Shown: positions 26,357-35,720, counted from the stretch's first letter. The stretch: DNA of 64,000 bases from an uncultured Bacillota bacterium (GCA_949298195.1 CASFVT010000007.1:62001-126000), one strand, 5' to 3'. Numbers and translations are program-made. Notes: generated by a model from the letters alone, not told the origin.

Positions 26357-26384
26357 TTGAAATATCATTCATTGCTTGTATTTT
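26357..26384 (+). promoter_or_regulatory. Promoter of the second M6 lipoprotein gene
   Basis: TTGAAA (26357-26362) and TATTTT (26379-26384) with a 16-nt spacer in an AT-rich stretch, about 40 nt before the AAAGGAGG ribosome-binding site. Confidence 0.55.
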
Positions 26385-26431
26385 ATATCCGCGCCTCCAC
26401 GCGTCATTTCTTTTATAAAGGAGGATACGAC

Positions 26432-28540
26432 ATGAAAAGGAAGCCCCTATTGGCCGCCAGCCTGCTTGCCACCGCCATGGCGCTCGCTGCCTGCGGCCCC
26501 ACGGTTCCGGGTCTCATCAAGACCGGTCACGTCGACATGACCTTGACCCACGACACCATCCCCGCCGGGACGACCTTCTACGACGGCTGCTTGCCCAAGG
26601 TCGTCGACGAAGACACGAACGCGGACATCTCCAACTACTTCAACCAGTTGGTCTTCACGATCAACCCCATCGTCGACGGAGCGGTCGACACCTCGGTCTC
26701 GTACGGAGCCGACGATGCCCTCCCGGAGGGCACTTACCGGGCCAATCTCCAAGCCCGCTCCAGCGTCGTCGAGGTCGATTTCACCGTCTCGCCCGACACT
26801 TCCGTCGAAGCCAGCGAAGGCAAAGGCTACACGACCGTCTACGGCGGCGAGGGCACGGAATTCGACCGTCTCGCCCTATCGAAGGCCGATAGCAGCCTCG
26901 GCACCCTCGGGGTCGGCAACTTCCCCTCGAAAGGCAGCCCGAAGATGATCGTCATCCCGATCTACTTCGCCGACATGAAAGGTTCGGCCGGTTCCACGAA
27001 CGGCACCTTCTCCGCCGAAGAACTCGACATCATCGAACGGGCCTACTTCGGCACCAACTGGAAGGACACCGACCAGACCAAGCGGACTTCGTGGGAGTCC
27101 CTCCACAGTTACTACCTGACTTCCAGCTACGGGAAACTGGACATCGAAGGCCTCGTCACCGACCCCTTCCAATCCTCCTATACCCAAAGCGAAATCGAAA
27201 CCGGTAGCGCTGCCACCCTCGTCACCGAGGCTTGGAACTGGTTCAAGGCCAATCACCAAGACGAAGACCTCCGCGACTATGACTACAACGGCGACGGCTA
27301 CGTCGACTCGATCAACTTGATCTACAAGACGACCCGTGCCCTATCCGGGAGCGGCACCGAAAGCGGCGGCAACGACTTCTGGTGGAACTACACCTCGAAC
27401 GTGAGCGGCAACCCGAACGTGAACAGCCCGGTTCCCCACCGCTTCTTCTTCGCCTCCCTCTCGATGATCCGGAGCAACTACTACCCCGATTTCCCGGTCA
27501 TCGACAGCCACGTCCTCGTCCACGAACACGGCCACGCGATGGGCCTCGCCGACTACTACAGCTATCTCTATGACGAGAAGCAATCCAAAGTCGACGGCGC
27601 CCCGGCCGGCTGCGCGGACATGATGGACATGAACGTCGGCGACCACAATGCCTATTCGAAGATGCGCTTCGACTGGCTCAAGGAGAATCCCGACGACACC
27701 GGCCTTGACCTCAAATACATCGACGGCAGCGCCGACAACTTCACCATCACCATCGACTCCTACGCCGACGAAGGCGATGTCATCGTCGTCAGGAACACCT
27801 CGACCGATCCTTGGAACAAGACCCCCTACGACGAGTACCTCATCATCACTTACTACACCCCGACCGGGGTCAATGACCTCGACTCCGAGGGCTATGGCGA
27901 ATGGCTCATTGCCAACGAGTCGACCGGTTCGGCCAATAACGGCAACGGCGGCCCCTACAAATACCCCGGCATCCAGATCTTCCACGTCGATGCCCGGGTC
28001 GGGGCCAGCGTCGGGACTTGGGAAGAAGATCCCATGACCGGCAAGGTCGTGGAGACCAAGACCGGCGACATCTACACCGACAAGATCTACCAAGGCGGCA
28101 CCCACTACGAGGGCGAGGGTAGCGGCACCTACGAAAGCGCGGCCTACTTCCTCACCTCGAACACCTCGGCGACCACCCTCGAGAACCGGCCGGGCTCCGA
28201 GAAAATCGTCGACGGGAAGCGGACCGAAGGCGGCGATGCCGAGATCAGGGCCATCCTCTCCTCGGGCGTCGATAGCTTCTCCTCGACTTCCTACTACAAC
28301 AACTTCGGCGTCCAGTCGAATCTCTTCGGGACGAAGGAATACGGGGAAGAGAAGGGATTCCTCTCCACCGAGCGTTACGGTGGGAATACCTACTCCAACT
28401 ACCAAGCCCGGGCCTTCTTCCAAAACCAGGAGGAACTCCTCTGGAACGACGGCTCCTTCTTCAATTGGACGATCTCGGTCGAATCGCAGACCGATGAAAG
28501 CGCCACCCTCCACTTCGTGAACAACGAAAGCATAGACTGA
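26432..28540 (+). CDS. M6-type metalloprotease lipoprotein (larger paralogue)
   Basis: 702 residues from ATG 26432, chosen because AAAGGAGG lies just upstream and a proper signal with lipobox MALAAC follows. The zinc site is HEHGHAMGLADYY near residue 365, and DYNGDGYVD about 75 residues earlier resembles a calcium loop. MDMNVGDHNAYSKMRFDWL matches the equivalent MDANVIDHNAYTKFSLGWI of the protease at 14464, so the two are paralogues. It should be a surface protease with a larger C-terminal part. Divergent from the opp operon, it is well placed to share regulation with it. A Ser/Thr-rich, glycine-rich sequence around residues 300-350 precedes the active site. Confidence 0.85.
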   Translation: MKRKPLLAASLLATAMALAACGPTVPGLIKTGHVDMTLTHDTIPAGTTFYDGCLPKVVDEDTNADISNYFNQLVFTINPIVDGAVDTSVSYGADDALPEGTYRANLQARSSVVEVDFTVSPDTSVEASEGKGYTTVYGGEGTEFDRLALSKADSSLGTLGVGNFPSKGSPKMIVIPIYFADMKGSAGSTNGTFSAEELDIIERAYFGTNWKDTDQTKRTSWESLHSYYLTSSYGKLDIEGLVTDPFQSSYTQSEIETGSAATLVTEAWNWFKANHQDEDLRDYDYNGDGYVDSINLIYKTTRALSGSGTESGGNDFWWNYTSNVSGNPNVNSPVPHRFFFASLSMIRSNYYPDFPVIDSHVLVHEHGHAMGLADYYSYLYDEKQSKVDGAPAGCADMMDMNVGDHNAYSKMRFDWLKENPDDTGLDLKYIDGSADNFTITIDSYADEGDVIVVRNTSTDPWNKTPYDEYLIITYYTPTGVNDLDSEGYGEWLIANESTGSANNGNGGPYKYPGIQIFHVDARVGASVGTWEEDPMTGKVVETKTGDIYTDKIYQGGTHYEGEGSGTYESAAYFLTSNTSATTLENRPGSEKIVDGKRTEGGDAEIRAILSSGVDSFSSTSYYNNFGVQSNLFGTKEYGEEKGFLSTERYGGNTYSNYQARAFFQNQEELLWNDGSFFNWTISVESQTDESATLHFVNNESID

Positions 28541-28552
28541 GGAAAATAAAGA

Positions 28553-28580
28553 TTTACAAGTGAATAAACGCCTGTATATT
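28553..28580 (+). promoter_or_regulatory. Promoter of the 689-residue lipoprotein gene
   Basis: TTTACA (28553-28558) and TATATT (28575-28580), 16-nt spacer, starting 12 nt after the protease stop. The next gene is therefore expressed independently. Confidence 0.6.
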
Positions 28581-28608
28581 GGGCGGGTATCAAGAAAGGA
28601 ACACATCC

Positions 28609-30678
28609 ATGAACAAGAAATTGAACATCGGAATGGCGATTGTCGGCTCCCTCGGGATCGGGCTTGCCCTCGGGGCTTGCAACCCCCCGGAGAACACCTC
28701 GAGCTCGACCTCCTCGAGCTCGGTGGTGACCGAATCCCCGGCCATCACCTTCGATCGGAACGCCCCGACGATGATCAAGCTCGGCGAGACGTTCAATCTC
28801 GACGACATCATCACCGTGGCCCCGGCCGGAGCCACCTACACCATTTCCTCCAACAACGACGTGGTGAGCATCAACGGCCATAGCATCACCGTCAATAAGC
28901 TCGGGACCATCGACATCAAGGTCACCCACGGCACGGCCACCAACATCATCCGGAGTTGGCAAGCCCAGGCCGTCTCGGAGGATTTCTACGCCATCCACGA
29001 AACCCTGAGCACCGTGAAGGACAACTACACGATGACCGCGACCTACATCTCCGGTACCGGCAGCACCTCCCTCACCGAAATCATCCACAACGAGGACTAT
29101 TACATGATCTGCCTCGGGCGGGGTCTGGCTCTGGGAAACGGCGGTTATGCCGATCTCTTCCAGGGCATGATCGAGTATCCGAACGGCCACACCTACAATG
29201 CCTACATGGAGCACGACTTCATCGTCGGCCCAAACGGCACCCCGATTTACACGACCGACGATCCCGTCCTCGAGATCCAGAACGGCATGACCAGGCCGAA
29301 GGAATCCTATGTCCTCGGCATCGACCTCGAATTCCCGAGCGGGGCCATCATCGAAACCCCGGACGAAGATGACCCGACGAAGGGCACCATCTCGATGAGC
29401 GTCGGCCTCGACGAAAACGGCAATGTGGATTCTGACCTCGTCAACTACGCGGAGCAATGGCTCCTTTACGGGACCAGCCTTGCCTATGACGTGGTCGACC
29501 TCAGTGCCTCCCTCCAAGCCCAGGGAATCAACTTCGGCAAATACGCCTACAACGAGATGAGCATCCTCGATGGGGATATCACCGCTTCCTTCTACGATAT
29601 CAATGGGAATGAAGTGCGCCTCGACATGACCGAGATTGGCACGACGAAGATCGATGTCATCGAGGAAAAGCTCGAAAGCGGCGTCGAACCGACCCCGCTC
29701 AAGTTCGAGGCCCTCAACGACTTCATGACCTCGATCAACGGAGCCGGGGAGAGCCCGGTCCACTCCTCCTTCACCTTGAAGGGCGAGATCTACGCCGGTG
29801 GCGTCGCCAACATCTCCATCCCGCAACTCGGTGTCGATGGTGGTTTCTTCCATGCCGCGAGTGAGGAAGCCGCGACTCGGCTTGCCGCTTGGAGCAACGG
29901 CTACCTCGGCCAGATGGTCGAATACGGGGCCTGGACGGCGACCGTCGAAGGCGAGACCTACTACTCGGTCAACGACGAGACCGGGAAAGTCGATGCCTAC
30001 CTCAAGGGAGATGACGGCTATCTCTACAACGTTTACAGTGGATCCGAGGACGCCCTGACCGCCCGTTCCTTCTCCGATTCGACCGATTCCACCATCTGGG
30101 ATGGGATGCTGAGCGTCGTCTATAGCGACGCCGACGGAGGCAACGCGACCCCGTCCTACCTCTCCCTCACCCCGGGTGTCTTCACCGAGGAACGCCTAGG
30201 CGAAATTGACTATTCGATCGTTCAAGACCAAGGCGAGGGAAGCTGGGTTGCCCTGGCCACCCCCTATGGTGACGCCCAACGCCTCCTCACTTGGTTCATC
30301 ACCGCGATTCCGCAGGCCGGGAGCCTCGCCTATCTCTTCCTTAGCGGACTCTCCAGCGTCGGCGGGGAGATGGCCTGGTACGACTTCTTCGACAGTGTCC
30401 AAATCAACCTCTATCCCGACGGGAACGGCGGGAACATCCTCCAGATGATCATGGTGACGACCGGCTTCGGGGTCTATGACACCGTCGACACGGCCGTGGC
30501 CGCGAACGAAGCCCTTGACCTCACCGGCACCGAATACGAACTGGCCCCCGGTTCACTTGGCACCCAGCAGATGGATACCGGCCTCGTCTTCCGCCTCGAG
30601 ATCGGCGGAGTCGGTACCTCCGCGATCGACGACGATGCCGCGGCTGCCCTCGATGCGGCGATGGCCGCGATTGCCTAA
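28609..30678 (+). CDS. Large lipoprotein with N-terminal Ig-like domain
   Basis: 689 residues from ATG 28609 (GAAAGGA upstream), lipobox ALGAC, then a short Ser/Thr linker. Residues about 45-110 read as a bacterial Ig-like (Big) domain (GETFNLDDI ... YTISSNNDVVSINGHSITV). The rest is Gly/Asp/Tyr-rich with alternating beta-type strands and a C-terminal Ala-rich helix (DDDAAAALDAAMAAIA). No enzyme motif is visible. It may bind polysaccharide or protein at the surface. A strong terminator follows. Codon use is GC-rich like its neighbours. Confidence 0.75.
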   Translation: MNKKLNIGMAIVGSLGIGLALGACNPPENTSSSTSSSSVVTESPAITFDRNAPTMIKLGETFNLDDIITVAPAGATYTISSNNDVVSINGHSITVNKLGTIDIKVTHGTATNIIRSWQAQAVSEDFYAIHETLSTVKDNYTMTATYISGTGSTSLTEIIHNEDYYMICLGRGLALGNGGYADLFQGMIEYPNGHTYNAYMEHDFIVGPNGTPIYTTDDPVLEIQNGMTRPKESYVLGIDLEFPSGAIIETPDEDDPTKGTISMSVGLDENGNVDSDLVNYAEQWLLYGTSLAYDVVDLSASLQAQGINFGKYAYNEMSILDGDITASFYDINGNEVRLDMTEIGTTKIDVIEEKLESGVEPTPLKFEALNDFMTSINGAGESPVHSSFTLKGEIYAGGVANISIPQLGVDGGFFHAASEEAATRLAAWSNGYLGQMVEYGAWTATVEGETYYSVNDETGKVDAYLKGDDGYLYNVYSGSEDALTARSFSDSTDSTIWDGMLSVVYSDADGGNATPSYLSLTPGVFTEERLGEIDYSIVQDQGEGSWVALATPYGDAQRLLTWFITAIPQAGSLAYLFLSGLSSVGGEMAWYDFFDSVQINLYPDGNGGNILQMIMVTTGFGVYDTVDTAVAANEALDLTGTEYELAPGSLGTQQMDTGLVFRLEIGGVGTSAIDDDAAAALDAAMAAIA

Positions 30679-30698
30679 TCGATCGCTTCGCTTACCGC

Positions 30699-30724
30699 AA
30701 GGCTCCCTCCCGGGGGCCTTTTTT
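30699..30724 (+). terminator. Terminator after the 689-residue lipoprotein
   Basis: Stem AAGGCTCCC/GGGGGCCTT (one G-T pair) followed by a run of T. Confidence 0.8.
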
Positions 30725-30743
30725 CGTGCATTCCGAAAAAAAG

Positions 30744-30767
30744 AAAAAGCCTGTGGTCATACAGGCC
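30744..30767 (-). terminator. Minus-strand terminator of the repeat region
   Basis: GCCTGT/ACAGGC stem with a 6-nt loop, followed on the minus strand by TTTTTCTTTTTTT. It ends transcription coming from the membrane genes or from the candidate RNA. Confidence 0.6.
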
Positions 30768-30777
30768 TGACGGCAGG

Positions 30778-30826
30778 CCGGGACGTGGGAACGGCCGTCC
30801 TTGATCCTGCCGTCACCATAGTAACG
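30778..30826. repeat. Imperfect direct repeat, copy 1
   Basis: 49-nt element sharing CGTGGGAAC, GCC and CCGTCACCA..TAACG blocks, in the same order and nearly the same spacing, with the element at 30910. Here it is enclosed by the TGACGGCAGG/CCTGCCGTCA stem. Confidence 0.6.
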
Positions 30827-30909
30827 GGCACTGCCGTCTCTTTATTGGAAAAACACCGTGTTTTTCCATCCGAACGGGTTTTGCGGGCGAAAAAAAGACG
30901 ATGTCACCA

Positions 30910-30960
30910 CCGGGCGTGGGAACAGCCACCCGGAAGGTTCCACCGTCACCAGTATTAACG
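30910..30960. repeat. Imperfect direct repeat, copy 2
   Basis: 51-nt partner of the element at 30778, 132 nt away. The inner hairpin is kept by different bases (CCGGG...CCCGG instead of GGACG...CGTCC), which suggests that structure is conserved and not only sequence. Confidence 0.6.
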
Positions 30961-31009
30961 CGGGGGAAGATGTTTTGTTGGCAATATATCCGAAATCGAG
31001 AATCTCCCG

Positions 31010-31471
31010 TCACTCAGCCTTGGCTTCTTTCTTGGTGAAAGAAGAAATCAAGAGGGCGAGTCCCGCGCCGAAGAAGAGGAGGAAAGCCGCCATGAGAAGG
31101 AAGGGGCCGGGGCCAACCATGTAGGTAGATTCGGCCGGGAGCGTCTCGGGGTGGGCATACGGCTCGAAGAGGGGGATGGTCGCGTAGACGGCATAGAGGA
31201 GGCTTGCAAGGGGGAGGAGGGTTCCAAGCGAGGCAAGGCCCCGACCCCGGAAGAAGGACAAGCCGGTCCCGACGAGGGGGAGGAAGAGGAACAAATAGAC
31301 AACGGCCGGGCTTTCGGACGGAAGGAAGGACTGGAAGTCGCTCGTCGTCGCGTCTCCCTTGAAATCCGTCAAGACGGTGAAAGGCACGAAGAAGGACACG
31401 AGCACGAGGACGACACCAACGAGGGTGAGGCAAAGTGCCACTATCTCGACGGCTTTATTCTTTTTCGCCAT
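31010..31471 (-). CDS. Four-helix membrane protein, unknown
   Basis: 153 residues with four hydrophobic segments and short basic ends (MAKKNKAVE..., TKKEAKAE). Its start overlaps the end of the upstream 202-residue membrane gene by 17 nt, so the two are co-expressed and may act together. The same topology occurs in the gene at 13917. No family recognised. Confidence 0.65.
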   Translation of the reverse strand: MAKKNKAVEIVALCLTLVGVVLVLVSFFVPFTVLTDFKGDATTSDFQSFLPSESPAVVYLFLFLPLVGTGLSFFRGRGLASLGTLLPLASLLYAVYATIPLFEPYAHPETLPAESTYMVGPGPFLLMAAFLLFFGAGLALLISSFTKKEAKAE

Positions 31472-32063
31472 GGAGGGCTGCCTTCCGTGCCTCGGAATAT
31501 TCTTCTTCGCTGATGGTACCGTTGGCCTTCAAGTCATCGAGTTCCTTGAGACGCGAGGCAATGGTGTGGGTTCCACGTCCGGCGACGAACTTCGCGATCG
31601 GCTCGAGAAGATAGGAAGAGACGATGCCGATGAGCAAGGCCACGATGAGGAAGACGGCATAGACGACGAGGAGCCACGAGGAATCGGTAATGTCAGGGCC
31701 CCCACCGAGCACATCGACCGCGCCGCTTACCCCCCTACTGAGGTAAATGGCAAAGCTGAAACCGATCATGAGGCCGACGTATTCGACCGCGTCAAGGGAA
31801 CGGTTCTTCTTGACCAAGCTGAAAGCGGGGGCGGCGAACAAGACGCAAGCAGCGAAAAGGGCCGGGAAGAAGTCGAGGACGAGCCCGGTGACATCGCCGG
31901 TTGACCCGCCCAAGCCGAGGAGATCATACAGGTAGATTTCCACCGTCGAGGCGGAAGAGCCGCCATCGACCCTCATGAGGGGCACGAGGAAAGCGATGAG
32001 GAGTAGGAGAGTGGCCGCAAGGGCAAAACCGCGCTTGACGATGCCGAGGATTTTCTGGGTCAT
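31455..32063 (-). CDS. Four-helix membrane protein with C-terminal SHOCT-like domain
   Basis: 202 residues from the ATG at 32063, selected because AAGGAGG ends 5 nt before it (a TTG seven codons upstream has no such site). Four membrane segments are followed by a cytoplasmic helix-hairpin RLKELDDLKANGTISEEEYS, the signature of the short C-terminal (SHOCT) oligomerisation domain. Such domains are found at the ends of many bacterial membrane proteins. It heads a two-gene minus-strand unit inserted between plus-strand surface protein genes. Function unknown. Confidence 0.7.
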   Translation of the reverse strand: MTQKILGIVKRGFALAATLLLLIAFLVPLMRVDGGSSASTVEIYLYDLLGLGGSTGDVTGLVLDFFPALFAACVLFAAPAFSLVKKNRSLDAVEYVGLMIGFSFAIYLSRGVSGAVDVLGGGPDITDSSWLLVVYAVFLIVALLIGIVSSYLLEPIAKFVAGRGTHTIASRLKELDDLKANGTISEEEYSEARKAALHGEKE

Positions 32064-32318
32064 AAGGACCTCCTTATTGGCCAAATGTTATTCCAAGAAC
32101 CGGGAGCCCTCAAGACGCGGAGGGTTCCACCAAAGTCCCAAATTTGGCATTTTGCCTGAAAAATCCCGATGGGAACTGATCCCATTAGGAAATTTCCAAC
32201 CAAAGAAAGCAACAAATGATTGATTTTTTGCTCAGTAGTCGTATGGTCATCGCATTCAGTGGGCTTCGCGACCGAGCCCGAGACGCGGTCCCGCTGGAAA
32301 CGGAGGATCTTCCCTAGC

Positions 32319-34094
32319 ATGAAGAAAACTAACGCAGGGGCGCTTCTAATTGCCCTCTCTGCCCTCATCCTTGCCGGTTGCGACAATCCGGTCACGTCGA
32401 GTTCCACGCAATCGACTGAGGGGGGGTCTTCGATCACTTCCCTGCCCGATGGATCTGGCTCGTCCAGTAGCAGCTCCATCTCGACCAGCAGCTCGTCGTC
32501 TTCGAGCAGCAGTTCATCAGAGCCGGATCCGGAACCGGTCATTGACCCGGCCGAGCTCCTCGCCGATGCCCTCACGAAAGACTATTCCAACTGGTTCGGC
32601 AATCTCTATGAAGCGGTCGACGGCACGGACACGGCCGCCTACGACATCTACCGATACGACGGTTACACGATTGTCTACGACCCCTACCTGGCCGAAATGT
32701 ACGGCGACACCATCACCTATCAAGATTGCTTTGACTTCTTCCACGATTACGAAGGGGAGAGCTACCGCTACCTCGAGGACAACGGGAACGGGCCTGGCTG
32801 GCTCGCTACCGGTTATCACAACATCCCCCTCGGCTTCGACAACATCTATTTCGAGATCGAGGAAGCCATTGAGGCCCTCAAGACCCTGACGGCCGAGGAA
32901 TACACCTACGCCTACGGGATTTACTACGTCACCGACGCGGAGGCCGTCGAAAGGATCCTCCCGCAGGTTTTCAATTACTCGACCCTCGGGGCGCTCGATC
33001 TCAACACCTTCAGCTTCCAAATCGACCAGAACGGCTACTTCTGCGATTTCTTCTCGGCCTATGACGACGGAACCGACGACGTCGGCACCTATGTCGAGGC
33101 CTGTTATGAGGATTTCGGCTCCACCGCTGCTCCCCAGTACGTCGAGGTTCCGGCGGCCCCGACCGAGGATACGATCCGCGATTACTACGAAGACTACACC
33201 GATGAGCCGCAGTGGTACGACATCCGGGTCGAGAGCATCGACATCTCGGTCGAAGAGAAGACCGAAATCGAACTTCGTCTCGACGAGACGGCTGTCATCT
33301 CGATGTCCTATCTCCCCGCGAACGCGACCGTCTTCCTCTTCTCGGCCGCTTCGAGCGACGAAGGCGTCGCGACGGTCGATTACAACAATGACGGCGACTT
33401 CCTAATCACGGCCGTGAACGCCGGCGAAGCGACCATCACCGTCACCGACCTGATGGAGGAAATCTCCTCCAACACCATCACCGTCACCGTCATCGACGAC
33501 CGCTTCCCGACCAGAACCGATATCGTCAACGACCTCTACTTCGACACCATCAACGGCACGACCGGCTCCTTCGAACTCTACGATGCCTTAAGCGATGATG
33601 GTACCGCCAATCTTTCGATGACCCCGATCGACCTCGAGAACACGAGCCTCACCTACCCGCTCTCGAGCCACGACAACACCTTCGATTCGGAAAGCGAACA
33701 GATCGCCATCTTCGAGATGGGGGAGATCAACCACTCGCGGGCCGGTTTCGTCATCGAATACGAAGAAGGCTCCTCCGCCGACGGCATTGCCTTCCGTTAT
33801 GGCCTCCCCTTCGAGGACCACGAATCGAACCTCGGCTGGATGACCCCGGTCAACCCGGAACCCGATAGTGAATACGGGGTCCACACCTACGTGAGCAACG
33901 ACGGGGTGGATTACGTCGAAGCCGATGACTGGACCGAGGAATTCGTCGCTAACGCCAACGGCCATAACCTCAGCCTCTACGAATGCGACTTCGATGCCGC
34001 CTACCGTTACATCAAAGTCGAGTTCTACAGTTACTACCTTGGCAAACCGATCTGGGTCGGCATCCAGAACGTCAAGCTCTACCACGCCGCTTGA
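32319..34094 (+). CDS. Surface lipoprotein with Ser-rich linker and Ig-like domain
   Basis: 591 residues from ATG 32319: signal with lipobox LILAGC, a long low-complexity linker (residues about 27-68, dominated by Ser) that spaces the protein from the cell surface, an Asp/Tyr-rich globular part (75-300), a Big_2-like Ig domain (about 305-395; VESIDISVEEKTEIELRLDE ... GEATITV) and a C-terminal beta-rich domain that looks discoidin-like (IAIFEMGEIN ... YRYIKVEFYS...VGIQNVKLY). The C-terminal pattern suggests carbohydrate binding. No catalytic motif seen. It is 17 nt upstream of the next gene, so they form an operon. The 255 nt before it carry an ATGGGA/TCCCAT inverted repeat and no clear promoter. 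Confidence 0.72.
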   Translation: MKKTNAGALLIALSALILAGCDNPVTSSSTQSTEGGSSITSLPDGSGSSSSSSISTSSSSSSSSSSSEPDPEPVIDPAELLADALTKDYSNWFGNLYEAVDGTDTAAYDIYRYDGYTIVYDPYLAEMYGDTITYQDCFDFFHDYEGESYRYLEDNGNGPGWLATGYHNIPLGFDNIYFEIEEAIEALKTLTAEEYTYAYGIYYVTDAEAVERILPQVFNYSTLGALDLNTFSFQIDQNGYFCDFFSAYDDGTDDVGTYVEACYEDFGSTAAPQYVEVPAAPTEDTIRDYYEDYTDEPQWYDIRVESIDISVEEKTEIELRLDETAVISMSYLPANATVFLFSAASSDEGVATVDYNNDGDFLITAVNAGEATITVTDLMEEISSNTITVTVIDDRFPTRTDIVNDLYFDTINGTTGSFELYDALSDDGTANLSMTPIDLENTSLTYPLSSHDNTFDSESEQIAIFEMGEINHSRAGFVIEYEEGSSADGIAFRYGLPFEDHESNLGWMTPVNPEPDSEYGVHTYVSNDGVDYVEADDWTEEFVANANGHNLSLYECDFDAAYRYIKVEFYSYYLGKPIWVGIQNVKLYHAA

Positions 34095-34111
34095 GAAAGG
34101 AGGACACGGCA

Positions 34112-35653
34112 ATGAAGTGGAACGCCAAGAAAGGAGCCCCAATCCTCGTCGGGGGACTCATCACCCTCGCCCTCGCCGGCGGTATCGTTGGGATAACAGC
34201 CCTCAACAATGCCCCGACGGCCCCGACCAACGCAATCGGGGACACGACCTTCGCGATTGCCTACGGCAACACGGAGATCGATGCCGAGACGAAGACGCTA
34301 CGTTTCACCTCCAACGGTGAAGCGGCCGGGTCGATCATCGAATTCGCCATCGATGGTGAATACGAGGATACGGGAGCCCGGAACGAGATGATCGTCTTGA
34401 AAGACGGCGCCTCCATCACCACCAAGGCCCTAGGGGGCGAGGAACCGATCCGTCTCCTCACGAGCCTGACTGCCACTTGGGGCGGCGAGGGCACGTTGAC
34501 CCTTGAAACCTCCCGTGACGGCATTGGCTACGTGGCTTCCGGCGAACTCACCTCGGGCGAGGCCGTGAACTTCGCCTACCCGCCCCACTATTTCCGCCTG
34601 ACGGCAACCGGGGAAGTCACTCTCCGGACCATCGTCATCACCGACGATTGCAGCGACAACTCGCTGAGCATCTCGACCTATGTCGGCGACTGGAAAGGAA
34701 CCGTCACCGTCTATGACTACTACGGAAGCGGGGAACTGACCACCGAGGCCACCGCCAAGGTAACCGCCGATGGCACCGTCAGCGGCCTCAAAGTCTATGA
34801 CTTCGTGAACTACGAGTGGGTAGACTTCTCATTGCATCTCATCGATGAAGGGAACCCGGAGGTCTATCTCGCCGCGGACAAGAACGACCCGAATCCGGTT
34901 GACGTTTATACCCTCAATTGGAACGGGGTCGGGGATAGTATCTCCATCACCGCCAGTGAAATCGTCAGTGAAGACGGTATGGCCTATTACGACTACGACT
35001 TCGTAGGCGACATCTTCAACCCGAGCGAGAAAATCGAAATCCGCGATGCCCAATATGGCGGTAACGTCATAACCTCTCTCGATCTCAAGGTCGGCGAGTC
35101 GGCCACCGTCTATGCTTTCCTTGACTACAACGCCACCGATGAAATCGTCTGGACCGTCGACGACGAAGCTGTCGCAACCCTCGGGGCGGACGGCGACAAG
35201 ACCATCACCACCTATCCGGATGGCACTTCGTATCAGATGGTGAAAATCAATGGCGTCGGGGCCGGGGATGCGGTCATCACCGCGGATACCGGTTATGTCG
35301 AAGCGACGCTGAACGTCCATGTCGAGGCTTCAGCCGGTGAGCTCGTTGTTGAGGTGCCTGATTACCTTAATAACGATGTCTATGAATGGACGAGCGGAAC
35401 GGTCGATCTCTACTTCTATTCTGACCATGTAACTGTCAGCGACGACACCTATGAGTGGTATGAAAATGAGATGTATCTCACCTCTGATTCCAGCAAAGAC
35501 GGTGATATTTACACCTTGCACTTCTACGATGAATACGTTTCCGAACAAACTCTCATATTGGAGTACAACGATGTCGACAAGACATTGAAAACAACTGCCG
35601 ATTCCGAGCTCTGGTCCGATATGGAGTTCACTCCAGGCAATACAATCTGGTAA
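34112..35653 (+). CDS. Secreted or anchored protein with Ig-like domain
   Basis: 513 residues from ATG 34112 (AAAGGAGG upstream). A hydrophobic N-terminal segment (LVGGLITLALAGGIVGITAL) without lipobox suggests a signal anchor or cleavable signal. Residues about 300-400 contain a Big_2-like domain (ITSLDLKVGESATVYAFLDY ... GAGDAVITADTGYVEATLNV). The last 100 residues are Asp/Tyr-rich and encoded with clearly more A/T-ending codons than the rest, as though the 3' end had a separate origin. Probably works with the lipoprotein just upstream at the cell surface; no enzymatic motif is visible. Confidence 0.7.
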   Translation: MKWNAKKGAPILVGGLITLALAGGIVGITALNNAPTAPTNAIGDTTFAIAYGNTEIDAETKTLRFTSNGEAAGSIIEFAIDGEYEDTGARNEMIVLKDGASITTKALGGEEPIRLLTSLTATWGGEGTLTLETSRDGIGYVASGELTSGEAVNFAYPPHYFRLTATGEVTLRTIVITDDCSDNSLSISTYVGDWKGTVTVYDYYGSGELTTEATAKVTADGTVSGLKVYDFVNYEWVDFSLHLIDEGNPEVYLAADKNDPNPVDVYTLNWNGVGDSISITASEIVSEDGMAYYDYDFVGDIFNPSEKIEIRDAQYGGNVITSLDLKVGESATVYAFLDYNATDEIVWTVDDEAVATLGADGDKTITTYPDGTSYQMVKINGVGAGDAVITADTGYVEATLNVHVEASAGELVVEVPDYLNNDVYEWTSGTVDLYFYSDHVTVSDDTYEWYENEMYLTSDSSKDGDIYTLHFYDEYVSEQTLILEYNDVDKTLKTTADSELWSDMEFTPGNTIW

Positions 35654-35672
35654 TTTGCGTTGCGTCAAAGCA

Positions 35673-35705
35673 AAAACCGCCGGCCCTATCCGCCCGGCGG
35701 TTTTC
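35673..35705. terminator. Bidirectional terminator
   Basis: Stem AAAACCGCCGG/CCGGCGGTTTT lies between two convergent genes and has T runs on both strands, so it serves both. Confidence 0.85.
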
Positions 35706-35720
35706 TTATCGTCTAGAGGA

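Larger units (their letters stand above)
30735..30976 (-). ncRNA. Candidate structured non-coding RNA with two repeated hairpin domains
   Basis: The gap between the lipoprotein gene and the minus-strand membrane genes has no good gene but is full of structure. On the minus strand a weak promoter (TATATT at 30983-30988) precedes two similar domains, each containing GGTGACGG and GGC[C/T]GTTCCCACG in a hairpin; an AT-rich perfect hairpin, GGAAAAACAC/GTGTTTTTCC (30847-30867), lies between them. The second domain is closed by a 10-bp stem TGACGGCAGG/CCTGCCGTCA. The stretch ends in an intrinsic terminator (GCCTGT/ACAGGC, then TTTTTCTTTTTTT). Orientation is inferred from that terminator; a 3' untranslated region of the membrane operon is the alternative. 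Confidence 0.35.

Noticed and set aside
27341-29853. Two long minus-strand frames over the M6 and lipoprotein genes
   Set aside because: Mirror images of GC-rich plus-strand genes, with runs of Val, Gly and Asp typical of antisense frames; no start signals.
30900-30965. T-box leader in the repeat region
   Set aside because: One copy contains GGTGGAACC, like a T-box antiterminator, but the other does not, and no specifier stem or synthetase gene is near.
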